Assembly: GCA_016713965.1 (NCBI GenBank)
Contig: JADJOC010000009.1
Span: 682,001 to 746,000, forward strand
Length of the DNA: 64,000 nt
Direction: 5' to 3'
Origin: Chitinophagaceae bacterium
Lineage (GTDB): Bacteria; Bacteroidota; Bacteroidia; Chitinophagales; Chitinophagaceae
The position numbers were made by a program, and so were the translations under genes. Positions 36,623-46,265 of the stretch are shown here, piece by piece. The notes under the pieces were generated by a model. It searched no databases, was not told the origin of the DNA, and saw only the letters and a program-made list of their open reading frames with translations. The stretch's first letter is position 1. Every line of letters starts with the position of its first letter.

Positions 36623-36647
36623 TTAGAGGATATTTTTAAGTTATCGT

Positions 36648-36669
36648 AACCCCGGGATCGGGGTTTTTT
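36648..36669 (+). terminator. Terminator after the small secreted peptide
   Basis: AACCCCG / CGGGGTT with GGAT loop, followed by a T run. Confidence 0.85.
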
Positions 36670-36703
36670 ATTGGAATAGTATGCAATATATTTTAATACG
36701 CTC

Positions 36704-37399
36704 CTACAAAATATTCTCCAGTTCCTTTAAATGATAAATAGTATAAGTAGGAAGCAGATCCGTTTTTTCATTAATATGATTAACAAAAACACTATCCATA
36801 TTGGCATTAATAGCACCCTGTATATCTGCATTTAAATTATCGCCCAACATTAAGCTTTCTTGCAATAAAGCTTTTGTTTTGAGCAAGGCATAATCAAAAA
36901 TTTCTTTTTTTGGTTTTAAGCTATTGCTTATTTCTGAAGTGATTACCTCAGTAAAATAACCCGCTAGCCCGCTACTGTTTAACTTACGCCATTGTGTTTT
37001 TTCAAACCCATTGGTTATTAAGTGCAATTGATAACCTTTTGCTTTTAGATAATCCAAAATTTCAAAAGTATAAGAAAACACTTGTGTTTTGGTAGGTAAA
37101 ATTTCTAAAAAAAAGGCACCCAGGTCTTTGGCGAGTTTTTCTTCTCCAATCTTAAAGTCAAGCAAGGTACGCCACATGCGTTTCCATTTCAATTCATCAG
37201 CAGTAATAAACCCGTTACTGTACCTGTCCCACAAAATTTTATTATGATGCAAATACTGCGTATAAAATGCAAAAAAACCGGCAGGTATCCTTTGGGCCAG
37301 TTCAAACTGAACAAAAACATCCTCTAAGGTGGTTTTAGCATTACTATCAAAATCCCAGAGTGTATGATCTAAATCAAAAAAAAGATGCTTATATTTCAT
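36704..37399 (-). CDS. HAD-family hydrolase, YjjG-like nucleotidase
   Basis: 231 residues from ATG 37399. HAD motif I is FFDLDHTLWDFD (nucleophile Asp), motif II LITNGFEKTQ, the Lys motif SLKPKKEIFDYAL, and motif IV MLGDNLNADIQGA. The WDF cap-start, the NGF motif and overall length match YjjG, a 5'-nucleotidase for noncanonical pyrimidine nucleotides. Substrate is inferred from family only. Confidence 0.88.
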   Translation of the reverse strand: MKYKHLFFDLDHTLWDFDSNAKTTLEDVFVQFELAQRIPAGFFAFYTQYLHHNKILWDRYSNGFITADELKWKRMWRTLLDFKIGEEKLAKDLGAFFLEILPTKTQVFSYTFEILDYLKAKGYQLHLITNGFEKTQWRKLNSSGLAGYFTEVITSEISNSLKPKKEIFDYALLKTKALLQESLMLGDNLNADIQGAINANMDSVFVNHINEKTDLLPTYTIYHLKELENIL

Positions 37400-37493
37400 T
37401 ACAGGATGCAAAGTGTATTTTCACAAATGTACGCCTGATTTATTATCTAACTAAACCCGCAATGTTAATTAATTTTATTTTAAATATCAATTT

Positions 37494-38085
37494 ATGAAAG
37501 TAGTAATTACAGGGGCCAGCAAAGGCATTGGCAAAGCAATAGCAACGGCATATGCAGCAGATGGAGCTGACTTGATTTTGTGTGCAAGAAATGAGGAAAA
37601 TCTTAATGCAACTGTTATGGATTTACAATCACAATTCCCTTCTTCCAATATCATTTCCAAAGCAGTGGATGTTTCAAAAAAAGAGCAGGCTATAGTGTTT
37701 GGTAATTTTTGTATTGAAAACGGCCCTGTTGATATTTTAGTTAATAATGCAGGACAATTTTTGCCGGGGGAAATTCATCATGAAGAAGATGGGATATTGG
37801 AAAAAATGATTGAAACAAATTTATACAGCGCTTACCATATTACCCGGGCAATTATTCCTGGTATGATTGCTAAAAAAAATGGACATATTTTTAATATCTG
37901 TTCTGTGGCTTCCCTGCAGGCTTACCCTAATGGCGGCAGCTACAGCATCAGTAAATTTGCATTAATGGGCTTTAGTAAAAATTTAAGGGAAGAAGTAAAA
38001 TCTCATAAAATAAAAGTAACTGCTGTATACCCAGGGGCAGTATTAACAGATAGCTGGGGCAATTTCGACAATAGCGACAACCTGC
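37494..38085 (+). CDS. Short-chain dehydrogenase, C-terminus lost at a deletion junction
   Basis: NAD(P)-dependent SDR: TGASKGIGKAIATAYA (residues 6-21), NNAGQF, and the catalytic Ser...YxxxK as NICSVASLQAYPNGGSYSIS then KFAL. The frame continues to 38135, but from about 38085 its bases encode BatD in another frame (see next entry), so the last ~20-30 SDR residues are missing. Substrate unknown; the short form resembles 3-oxoacyl-ACP-reductase-like sepiapterin/serine dehydrogenase types. Confidence 0.85.
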
Positions 38086-39769
38086 AGGCGGGCCAAGTCA
38101 CGAAAGTGGTGCAACCAGCATCAATGGTGTTGTAAAAAAATATGTTGCACTTACCTACTTTATACAACCAAATAAAACTGGAAAAATATCTATACCTGCA
38201 GCTACAGCATTTGTTAATGGCGCAACTATAAAAAGTAACACTACTTTTATTGTGGTAAATAATACTGCCAGCAATAAAAATCCTAATAATAGCCCTGCCT
38301 CACCTTTTATGAGTATTGATAATTTTATTGACAGGGCTGTTCCAATCAATGATAATATTTTAAAAAAGGGGGAGTCTGCACAGGATAAAGTGCAAAAGAG
38401 TATGTTTGTTAAAGTGGATGTAGATAAAACCACATGCTTTGTTGGTGAACCGGTTACGGTTACTTATAAACTGTATACAAGATTAAATAGTGAAAGTAAT
38501 ATTTCTAAAAATCCTTCATTCAACGGGTTTTCCGTAATTGATTTAAAACGTTCTGACAACGGTGAGTATGTAAGAGAAACTCTGAACGGAAAAGCATACA
38601 ATGTTTTTATTATTCGCAAAGCACAACTTTATCCGCTTCAACCTGGCAATATTGAAATTGAAAAAGCAGAGGTAGAAAATGTTATACATTTTGTTAAAGA
38701 AGAATACCTGCGGCACAACCAGATAACGGATGATATATTTAATGATTTTACAGCTTATTTACCCACAGAAGCAATAGAAAACCATACCGTTCTATTGCAA
38801 GGCAAACCGGTATTTATTGATGTAAAACCTATACCGTTAGCAGGCAAGCCGGATAATTTTAAAGGTGCTGTAGGTAATTTTAATATTACGGCTACTATAG
38901 ATAAAAACAGTTTTACAACAGATGAGACAGGTAAATTATCTATAAGCATAGAAGGACAGGGTAATATGCATTTGATTACGGCTCCTGAAATTTTATGGCC
39001 TGATGGTATTGAAGGTTACGAACCTAAAATAACAAATACAATTAATAAATTATCAGTACCTGTAAATGGAAAGATATTGTATGAATATTATTTTACTGTA
39101 AATAGCGCAGGAGAATATACTTTGCCTGCCATTACTTTTGCTTATTTTGACAATACATCAGCCAGCTATAAAACAGCCCATACGAAACCAATACGTTTTA
39201 AAGTAAGTAAAGGTGAAGAGAAAAAGGGCAACATTACCGGCCCTGAAAAAGAAGATGAACGTTTTTTTAACACTTTATTTGCCAACAGGTGGATAATTAT
39301 AATAGCAATAGCACTTATTGTTATTACCTGTTTGATTATCTGGGTAAGCAGAGAAAATAAGAAAGACGTAAAAGCTGCAAATATTTTAAAAACAAATATT
39401 GAAGATTCGCCTGAGGAAAAAATAATTCAGAAAGATATAGAAAGTAAAAACTGGCTATCAGATATTGACCCGGTTTTAGGTACGAATCCATTACAATTTT
39501 ATAGTAAACTGAATGAAGCTTTTAGAAACTATTTTTCTTATAAATTTAATTTGCCTGTTACATCGCTGGATAAAAAAATAATTAATGATCATTTAGCCAG
39601 TAAAAATATTCCTCAAAATATCCGTCAGAAAGTCAAAGAAGTATTGGAAGCAATAGAATGGCAGTTGTATTCTCCATACCCTGATACTTTGCTGCAACAA
39701 GAACTATTTGAAAAAGTACAGCAATTAATTGCAGATATTGATATGGCTTACAAATCAGCGAATTTATAA
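38075..39769 (+). CDS. batD: BatD-like protein, N-terminus missing
   Basis: Open frame without a start, beginning near GPSHESGATSINGV, KYVALTYFIQPNKTGKISIP: this is the interior of BatD, whose first beta-sandwich normally begins 60-80 residues earlier. Further repeats of the domain follow (CFVGEPVTVTYKLYTR, GAVGNFNITATIDKNSF). A C-terminal membrane helix (WIIIIAIALIVITCLIIWVS) and a cytoplasmic tail close the protein. BatD belongs to the Bat operon of MoxR/VWA proteins, linked to aerotolerance and envelope stress, but no batA/B/C lie here. Together with the shortened SDR, the junction near 38085-38092 points to a missing segment. Its 3' end overlaps the convergent regulator gene by 22 bases. 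Confidence 0.85.
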   Translation, partial: RQPAGGPSHESGATSINGVVKKYVALTYFIQPNKTGKISIPAATAFVNGATIKSNTTFIVVNNTASNKNPNNSPASPFMSIDNFIDRAVPINDNILKKGESAQDKVQKSMFVKVDVDKTTCFVGEPVTVTYKLYTRLNSESNISKNPSFNGFSVIDLKRSDNGEYVRETLNGKAYNVFIIRKAQLYPLQPGNIEIEKAEVENVIHFVKEEYLRHNQITDDIFNDFTAYLPTEAIENHTVLLQGKPVFIDVKPIPLAGKPDNFKGAVGNFNITATIDKNSFTTDETGKLSISIEGQGNMHLITAPEILWPDGIEGYEPKITNTINKLSVPVNGKILYEYYFTVNSAGEYTLPAITFAYFDNTSASYKTAHTKPIRFKVSKGEEKKGNITGPEKEDERFFNTLFANRWIIIIAIALIVITCLIIWVSRENKKDVKAANILKTNIEDSPEEKIIQKDIESKNWLSDIDPVLGTNPLQFYSKLNEAFRNYFSYKFNLPVTSLDKKIINDHLASKNIPQNIRQKVKEVLEAIEWQLYSPYPDTLLQQELFEKVQQLIADIDMAYKSANL

Positions 39770-40452
39770 CCCACACTCCTTACCGAATGAAAATATTTTG
39801 GATGGCGGCTGTCTTCCTCAAAGTACTTTCTAAAATTAAGAATAAAATTATCAATAGTCCTGGTAGTAGGATATACATTATAGCCCCAAACCGCCTGTAA
39901 AATTTTTTCCCTGGTTACTACTTCATTTTTATTTTCTATAAGCAACTTAAGCAGCATTGCCTCTTTTTTGGTAAGTTGTATATGCTCACCGTTTTTATTA
40001 AATCCTTCTAAAGATTTAAAATCAATTTTATTTTTTCCAAATTCATATATGTCTGAAACAGGTTGCTTGGCATTAAGCCGTGCGCTTTTATATAACAACT
40101 TATTTACCCTTAGCAAAAGCTCTTCCAGGTTAAATGGCTTGGTCAAATAGTCATCTGCACCTTTTTTCAGGCCTAATACTTTATCTGCACTGCTGTTTTT
40201 AGCACTTAAAATTAATATAGGTAAATCCTGATGCTGTAAACGTACACTTTCACAAACAGTTATACCATCTACTTCCGGCAGCATTACATCCAGTATCAGC
40301 AAATCAAAATATTCCTGCTGCACTGCTTTTAAAGCTTCTGCACCATCATACGCACTGGTAACTTCATATCCTTCCATCTCTAAATTTAATTTTAAAGCTT
40401 CCTGAAGATTTTCCTCATCTTCTACTAATAAAATTGATTTTTTCTTATCCAT
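39748..40452 (-). CDS. OmpR/PhoB-type response regulator
   Basis: 234 residues: receiver domain with acidic pocket Glu11/Asp12, phospho-acceptor Asp55 in LLILDVMLPEVDG and Lys in ILSAKNS, then a winged-helix DNA-binding domain (residues ~135-232) ending with TIDNFILNFRKYFEEDSRHP and SVRSVGYKF. It is coupled to the kinase gene upstream (15 bases between), so both form a two-component system. No target gene is evident nearby. Confidence 0.95.
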   Translation of the reverse strand: MDKKKSILLVEDEENLQEALKLNLEMEGYEVTSAYDGAEALKAVQQEYFDLLILDVMLPEVDGITVCESVRLQHQDLPILILSAKNSSADKVLGLKKGADDYLTKPFNLEELLLRVNKLLYKSARLNAKQPVSDIYEFGKNKIDFKSLEGFNKNGEHIQLTKKEAMLLKLLIENKNEVVTREKILQAVWGYNVYPTTRTIDNFILNFRKYFEEDSRHPKYFHSVRSVGYKFADL

Positions 40453-40467
40453 ATGTTTACTAACAAA

Positions 40468-41448
40468 TTAATTTTTTATTAAAGGAAATGTAATAGTAAA
40501 AATAATTCCGCTAGGTTTATTATCCGTTAAAAAAATATTGCCATTATGTTGCTTAACTATTCTTTTTGTTAAATATAATCCTAAACCCGTTCCTTTGGAA
40601 GATTTTGTTGCCGCATTGCCTACCCGGTAAAATTTATCAAATACTTTACCTTTCTCAATATCAGCAATTCCTTTGCCTTCATCTTTTACCTGTAAAACGG
40701 TTTCGCTGTTACTGTTTTTCGATAAATTAATAGTAATGTTTGTTTCTTTAGGTGTATATTTTATTGCATTATCAATCAGATTATTTACTGCCATTTCTAA
40801 TAAAAGATGATCACCTTTAACAAAAGCTTCATTCTCTATAAAACTAACAAAATTTTTATTGGGAAACCTGTTTTTAAAATCATTTATACAATTGTTTACC
40901 AATACGCCCATATTAATATGTTCATCAGTTACTATATAACCGCCTGCTTCCATCTGTGAGGACAGCAGCATATTATTGCAAAGAGAATTTAAACGGTTAA
41001 CTTCCTGCAAAGTATTGTAAATAAGCCGAAGCTGCTGCACCTCATCAAGCTTTCTTTTTTGTAAAGTTTCTACATTCAGTTTGGCTATTGCAATAGGTGT
41101 TTTTAATTCATGTGTAATGGCAATCATAAAATTTTGCTGTTCATGGCTGATTTTCAACTGTCTACGTACTGCCCGGTATACAAAAATAGCCCCGGCCATT
41201 ATCAATAAAAAAAATATCACACCCTCTCCTATGTATTGTGCAGTTTTTCTTTTTTCCGCTTCTTTTATATCGCTTACTTTTTCATGATACGAAGCTGTAC
41301 CGGGATGTAACTGCTGCAATTTTAAATCAGTCATTTGCTGGTTTTGATTATATAAAATAATAAACCACCAGATAAGACAGGCTACTATATAGGTAAGCAA
41401 AAACCAGTAGATGAGAAAGATGTAACGAAGTTTTTTTCTGGATTGCAT
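40468..41448 (-). CDS. Membrane sensor histidine kinase
   Basis: 326 residues. Two membrane segments (~11-33 and ~75-92) bound a short periplasmic part of ~40 residues, too small for a typical ligand domain. The HisKA helix contains His113 in AITHELKTPIA; the ATPase domain shows NLIDNAIKYTP, KDEGKGIAD and GTGLGLYLTKRIV. Transfers phosphate to the regulator encoded immediately downstream. A family-1 repeat (R4) lies in its upstream region. Confidence 0.94.
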   Translation of the reverse strand: MQSRKKLRYIFLIYWFLLTYIVACLIWWFIILYNQNQQMTDLKLQQLHPGTASYHEKVSDIKEAEKRKTAQYIGEGVIFFLLIMAGAIFVYRAVRRQLKISHEQQNFMIAITHELKTPIAIAKLNVETLQKRKLDEVQQLRLIYNTLQEVNRLNSLCNNMLLSSQMEAGGYIVTDEHINMGVLVNNCINDFKNRFPNKNFVSFIENEAFVKGDHLLLEMAVNNLIDNAIKYTPKETNITINLSKNSNSETVLQVKDEGKGIADIEKGKVFDKFYRVGNAATKSSKGTGLGLYLTKRIVKQHNGNIFLTDNKPSGIIFTITFPLIKN

Positions 41449-41462
41449 AATAATAGTTTAAC

Positions 41463-41575
41463 AAAGGTATGCGGTACAAGTGAGATCATTATTTTCCTTT
41501 CCCAAAAAGGAAAATAATGACAGAACAAGTTCACAACGATGATGCCACGAAGAACTACAGCCGGTAACAAAATAA
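41463..41575 (+). repeat. Family-1 intergenic repeat, copy R4 with a different central hairpin
   Basis: AAAGGTATGCGGTACAAGTG at the start and CACAACGATGATGCCACG, GAACTACAGCCGGTAACAAA at the end follow the family. The centre is not the GC hairpin of R3 but an AT-rich one: TCATTATTTTCCTT at 41486-41499 pairs perfectly with 41507-41520. Lies between nadK and the kinase gene. Confidence 0.85.
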
Positions 41576-41578
41576 TTT

Positions 41579-42457
41579 TTAATTACGTTTGTCCAAACCC
41601 CAGGATAACTTGTTACGCAAGGTTTGTAAAAAATTATTTTCATTTAGCCGGACAAGGTTTATACCAAAATTTTCTTTTCGTACTGCCAGCTGGATTTCTT
41701 TTCCCACCAGTTCTCTTCTCCCATCCAGGGCACAAATAAAGCTATCCGTTCTTCCTTCTATTTCAAAAGAAATGATATTATTATCAGGTACTACAATCGG
41801 GCGGATATTTAGATTATGCGGGGCAACCGGTGTAATTACAAAACTGCCACTATCAGGAAATACAACAGGCCCATTGCAACTGAGTGAGTATGCGGTAGAC
41901 CCGGTAGGTGTGGCAACTATCAATCCATCAGCCCAATATGTATTTAAAAATTCGCCGTTTAGGTAGGTGTGAATTTTTATCATGGAGGAGCTGTCTTTTT
42001 TATGTAAGGTAAGCTCATTAAATGCATAAGGTACCTCTCCGAATAAAGGGACACTGGCGTCCAGGTGTATTAAAGTCCGTTTCTCCAAAACATAAGTTTG
42101 ATGAACCAGGGCTTTAATAGCATTATGCAAGTCTTCTTTGCCGATACTTGCTAAAAAACCAAGGCGGCCATAGTTAATGCCTAATATAGGTATTTCTTTA
42201 TCCCTTATCAATGTTACTGTATCCAGTAAAGTGCCATCACCGCCCAGGCTGATAATACAATCGATGGTTTTATCCAGGTCATCACTGGAATTGAAAGTAC
42301 TGTAGCTGGTATTAATATTAACGGATGAGTAAATCTGGTTAAAAAAATCCTGGTAAAAAACCGGTTCAATATTATATTTTTTTAACTCCTGCAAGAGCAG
42401 CTGCATATCATTTTGCTGATTATTTTCTATTCCCCGGCTGTAAATGGCTATCCTCAT
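41579..42457 (-). CDS. nadK: NAD kinase
   Basis: Phosphorylates NAD to NADP. 292 residues with the GGDGT motif (SLGGDGTLLDTV), the NE motif in AFNELTLHKKD, and the ATPTGSTAYSLSCNGP loop. Length and motif order are typical. The gene for an outer-membrane BamA-like protein lies 22 bases upstream on the same strand. Confidence 0.95.
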   Translation of the reverse strand: MRIAIYSRGIENNQQNDMQLLLQELKKYNIEPVFYQDFFNQIYSSVNINTSYSTFNSSDDLDKTIDCIISLGGDGTLLDTVTLIRDKEIPILGINYGRLGFLASIGKEDLHNAIKALVHQTYVLEKRTLIHLDASVPLFGEVPYAFNELTLHKKDSSSMIKIHTYLNGEFLNTYWADGLIVATPTGSTAYSLSCNGPVVFPDSGSFVITPVAPHNLNIRPIVVPDNNIISFEIEGRTDSFICALDGRRELVGKEIQLAVRKENFGINLVRLNENNFLQTLRNKLSWGLDKRN

Positions 42458-42478
42458 TTTATCAAAATTAAATCACAA

Positions 42479-43927
42479 TTAAAAGGCAGATTGACTGTGT
42501 AAAAATAGTCCCTTTTGGTTTAACTGGTTAAAGCTATATTCTAACCTTAAATTAACATCATACAAAGTAAATATATCGATACCAAAGCCCCCGGTATATA
42601 ATAGTTTATTATTTAAAAAAGTATTGAACTTTTTTAAATTGTATGCATACCCTGCATCTGCATAAGTTTTGGCAAAAATGGTAAATGGTATTTTAGGATG
42701 CGATTTTGATTTGATTGGAAAAGGAATGGAGAAATACAATATCTTTTTTTTGAGTGTTGATTTTAATAACGCTGTGGCTACGCCGTCTATTACATAATAT
42801 TCCAGCCCACGCAAATAAGTTTCACCGTACCCTAAGCCCCGCTGGTTAATATATGCCTGGTCAAAGGGAAGTTTTATTTTAGTATTAAACTGGATACTGC
42901 TATACCATTTTTTTCCAAGGTTCCAGTAACGGTTTGCGCCTGCTTCAACAGCCAGCATATCCAATCCTGATGACAAGGTTAATCCTCTTTTCGAAATAAA
43001 TAAATAAGCAAACTTGCCTTGCAAAGGGTAAGTGCTATTATCAACTTTTGTGTATTGTACGGTATAAGAAAAATCAGTAATCCCAATTTTATTTACTGGT
43101 TTTTTAAAATAATTAGGGTTGTATTTTTCTTGTATAACAGAATCATTTATGGATGAATGCGAATACGAAATATTAAAAAAATGACGCACAAAATATCCAC
43201 GCCTGATAATATACCCGGCACCTGCCGACCAGTTTTTCCGCACAAAATCATTTTGCTTAAACAATAATATCTGGTTATTATAACTGGTTTTATAAGGAAT
43301 TTCCCTGTTTTGAGAAAAACCAGCGGCTATTGTAAACCCTTCGGATAAATCTTTATTGCTATATGGTGCGGAATAAGCTACAGAAACATTTTTGCTATAG
43401 CCATTAAGCAGGTATACCTGCAATTTATCTCTGCGGCCACTTAAATTATAATCAACAAATTTTATTCCATAGTTTACCCGGTTTAAATTTGCATTATGTG
43501 TTTTAAGCCATTCATTTAAATTTCTGTCTACTAATTGAAATTGTGGAATAGGATAAATGTACCAGCGCTCTTTTACTTCTACCAATATATCTACTTCAAC
43601 CTGTGAAATATAGTGGGGTGTTAATTTAACTTCATTAAATAAAGTGGTATTGTAAACCAGCTGCCTTGCCTGTTCAAACTCTTTTGCAAAATTTTGCGGT
43701 GCAATGGAATCATTTACTTTGAATGGAATTTCTCTTAATACCAGGTAATTTTTAGTTATCCTATTTCCACTGACAATAATATCCCTGATCTTCATTTTAG
43801 CAGAGGAATCAATAGGATGGAACTGAAGCGTATCTAAAAATTTCGTTGCACTATCATTTTGCGCCTGGGCAAATATTGATAATAATATAAAAAAAGAAGT
43901 GGCTAATGTTTTAATTAAATGAATCAT
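42479..43927 (-). CDS. BamA/TamA-like outer-membrane protein
   Basis: 482 residues. Signal peptide (MIHLIKTLATSFFILLSIFAQA), then one or two POTRA-like domains (IRDIIVSGNRITKNYLVLRE, residues ~45-125) and a beta-barrel of the Omp85 type, with GYGETYLRGLEYYVIDG and a final strand ending in aromatic Phe (SQSAF). Shorter than BamA itself and with fewer POTRAs. Omp85 proteins insert or export proteins through the outer membrane; the client of this one is unknown. Its position before nadK and behind a CBS gene is a recurring arrangement in this phylum as far as I know. Confidence 0.85.
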   Translation of the reverse strand: MIHLIKTLATSFFILLSIFAQAQNDSATKFLDTLQFHPIDSSAKMKIRDIIVSGNRITKNYLVLREIPFKVNDSIAPQNFAKEFEQARQLVYNTTLFNEVKLTPHYISQVEVDILVEVKERWYIYPIPQFQLVDRNLNEWLKTHNANLNRVNYGIKFVDYNLSGRRDKLQVYLLNGYSKNVSVAYSAPYSNKDLSEGFTIAAGFSQNREIPYKTSYNNQILLFKQNDFVRKNWSAGAGYIIRRGYFVRHFFNISYSHSSINDSVIQEKYNPNYFKKPVNKIGITDFSYTVQYTKVDNSTYPLQGKFAYLFISKRGLTLSSGLDMLAVEAGANRYWNLGKKWYSSIQFNTKIKLPFDQAYINQRGLGYGETYLRGLEYYVIDGVATALLKSTLKKKILYFSIPFPIKSKSHPKIPFTIFAKTYADAGYAYNLKKFNTFLNNKLLYTGGFGIDIFTLYDVNLRLEYSFNQLNQKGLFLHSQSAF

Positions 43928-44009
43928 TTATTATTCAGCTATTCCATAACATTACGTAAAAATAACCGATATTAATTAAATATGCAGGTGCAAGCAACTG
44001 GCAGGTAAC

Positions 44010-44672
44010 TTATATATCCAGGTAGTTCATTAAATGGCGATAATTGCTGTGAATTTCATTTTCGAATTTTTCGTTTCCAAAAAAGTAAATCACATCATAG
44101 TCATACCTCTCGAAAGTTGCAACAATAGTAGCTATTTCCCTTTTATTTAAATGAATGGTAATGGTAAGCATCCCGGTCTGGGGATGCACAATTGTGTTAA
44201 GATGTAAAATAGTAGAATCATTACTTTCTACAATCCTGCTTATTTCTGATATGGAGAATTGTGATCTTTCCATTTCTAATACTATCAAACCGCCTATTTC
44301 ATCTGCTCCCGAAAAATTACCAAGCGATTTTAATAAATCTGTTGTAGTGATTACGCCTATAAACTCTTTGTTGTCGCCAATAATGGGAACGATGCTGGTA
44401 TTATATTGGTTACATATATTTATAGCCCTTAAAAAATGTTCGTTCTCTTTAACAAAGGCGGTTAAAAAATCATCCTGCAATACCTCAATGGTTAATTTTT
44501 CATCTTCCGCATCAAGCAAGTCATCTTCGCTGATGAGTCCAAGATAGGTATCATCAGCCACTACCGGCAAATGAGATACACGGTAATCGTTTACCAATTG
44601 CAACGCTTTGCTAACAGTGTCCTGCAGTTGTAAACGGGGAATGGTATTATTAATAAGCTCTACTGTTAACAT
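44010..44672 (-). CDS. CBS-domain protein with ACT-like tail
   Basis: 220 residues: CBS pair at ~1-125 (DYRVSHLPVVADDTYLGLIS and NTSIVPIIGDNKEFIGVITT), then a region resembling ACT domains (QFSISEISRIVESNDSTIL, MLTITIHLNKREIATIV). Similar in build to AcuB-like regulators, which sense adenine nucleotides. No enzymatic motif. Second upstream of nadK in a minus-strand run. Confidence 0.85.
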   Translation of the reverse strand: MLTVELINNTIPRLQLQDTVSKALQLVNDYRVSHLPVVADDTYLGLISEDDLLDAEDEKLTIEVLQDDFLTAFVKENEHFLRAINICNQYNTSIVPIIGDNKEFIGVITTTDLLKSLGNFSGADEIGGLIVLEMERSQFSISEISRIVESNDSTILHLNTIVHPQTGMLTITIHLNKREIATIVATFERYDYDVIYFFGNEKFENEIHSNYRHLMNYLDI

Positions 44673-44753
44673 TGATTGTTTTATTAGTTATTCAAAGTAT
44701 AATATTGAATATATGCAAATAAGCTGCCAAAAATATAGACGTAGATTTCTTTC

Positions 44754-45530
44754 TTAAATTGCTGCAGGCTGTGATTTTATTTTTGCTAAAAATTCATCCA
44801 GGATTTTATTAAATTCTGCAGGTACTTCCATCATAGGTGCATGGCCGCATTTATCAATAAAATGTAGTTCGCTGTTAGGAATTAATTTATTAAACTCTTT
44901 GCCTACAAAAGGAGGAGTTATCGTATCATTATTACCCCAAATCAAGCAGGTGGGTTGTTTTATGCCCTGTAACTCCTCTCCTAAATTATTGCGTATAGCG
45001 CTTTTAGCCAAGGCAATAATTTTAATTACTTTCAAGCGATTGTTAGTAATTTCAAATACCTCATTTACCAACTCGTCAGTAGCCAAAGCCGGATCGTAAA
45101 AGGTTAACTCTGTTTTTTTACGGATGTATTCTTTATCGCCTCTTTTAGGATAAGTATCTCCCATACCGTTTTCGAACAAACCGGAACTGCCGGTTAATAT
45201 CAGTGATTTTATCCTTGCAGGTGATTTTAAAGTATGTACTAAAGCCACATGACCACCTAATGAATTACCTAATAAATGTAACTGGTCATAATTACGGTGC
45301 TCAATAAATTTATGCACAAATTTTTGTAAGCCCCCCACTGATGTGTGCAATAAATCGAGCTCTAATAAAGGCAGCATGGGTACCACTACTTTATTAGTTT
45401 GGCTAAAGTGCTGTATTAATGGCCTAAAATTACTAAGCGCACCAAATAAACCATGCAACATCACTAAAGGTTCTCCGTCGCCTTCTTCTATGTATTTAAA
45501 TTTTCCGTCTTGTTTAATTTCGTAGCTCAT
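44754..45530 (-). CDS. Alpha/beta hydrolase
   Basis: 258 residues. The nucleophile elbow is LLGNSLGGHVAL, the acid follows in WGNNDTITPP and the His in DKCGHAPMMEVP; the oxyanion strand is VMLHGLFGALSNF. Fold is clear, substrate is not. A 179-base spacer upstream (45531-45709) probably holds its promoter; it contains a TTTGCA-AG-TGCAAA palindrome but no clear -7 box. Confidence 0.9.
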   Translation of the reverse strand: MSYEIKQDGKFKYIEEGDGEPLVMLHGLFGALSNFRPLIQHFSQTNKVVVPMLPLLELDLLHTSVGGLQKFVHKFIEHRNYDQLHLLGNSLGGHVALVHTLKSPARIKSLILTGSSGLFENGMGDTYPKRGDKEYIRKKTELTFYDPALATDELVNEVFEITNNRLKVIKIIALAKSAIRNNLGEELQGIKQPTCLIWGNNDTITPPFVGKEFNKLIPNSELHFIDKCGHAPMMEVPAEFNKILDEFLAKIKSQPAAI

Positions 45531-45709
45531 CTATTATATATGGTAAGTCTTTTTCAATTTGTTGCTAAAATAACTGATTTGGAGCAAAAAAAGATGATTA
45601 TAGTAAATTATATAAGCTAAACCTTTAACGCAAGTTTTATTGTCCAGAATAGCTTTGCACTTGCAAATATGATATTTTAATATTAAATACTCATTAAGAT
45701 TTATAATAG

Positions 45710-46243
45710 TTACACCTTGGAAGGCAAAGCTGCAAAGAAATTCTCCAGGCTGGTGAACATATCTTTAAAAAAGGGAATGACCTTTCCTAATCCATCGATC
45801 ACTTTTGGAGCAAGGGGCGCTATGTATGAATAAGTATTAGATGCCGCAATAGTTTCAGATTTAAAAAGATGCACCTTCTCCAGGTAAAATAAAAAAACAC
45901 TAAACAGTATCAGATAAAGTAAAGTGAAAAAAATTATACCGCCTAATTTATTGGCCCATCCTAATAAAACCATTTTAAAGGATGTTTCTATCACTTTTGC
46001 ACCCAGGTTTACTAATATTACCACTATAAAAAACACAATGGCAAAAGAAATAAAAGGCAGCCATTTTGTAGACAGGGAAATATTATCTTTTAACTTATCT
46101 GCCACAAAAGTAGATAGCTTAAGCGCCGCAGCAAGCCCAATAATAAATGCCAATATTGAAAATACGGAAAGTATCAGTCCTTTACGATAACCTTTAAAAC
46201 AGGCAATCATGACAATAATAATAAACATACAATCAATCACCAT
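45710..46243 (-). CDS. cvpA: CvpA family membrane protein
   Basis: 177 residues with four membrane segments. The N-terminal FKGYRKGLILSVFSILAFI and the central KWLPFISFAIVFFIVVILVN are characteristic of CvpA, known for colicin V production and more generally for envelope homeostasis. It is in a tight run with yqeY and gldC. Confidence 0.85.
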   Translation of the reverse strand: MVIDCMFIIIVMIACFKGYRKGLILSVFSILAFIIGLAAALKLSTFVADKLKDNISLSTKWLPFISFAIVFFIVVILVNLGAKVIETSFKMVLLGWANKLGGIIFFTLLYLILFSVFLFYLEKVHLFKSETIAASNTYSYIAPLAPKVIDGLGKVIPFFKDMFTSLENFFAALPSKV

Positions 46244-46265
46244 AAGCAGGATTAAAAGGCCGGTA

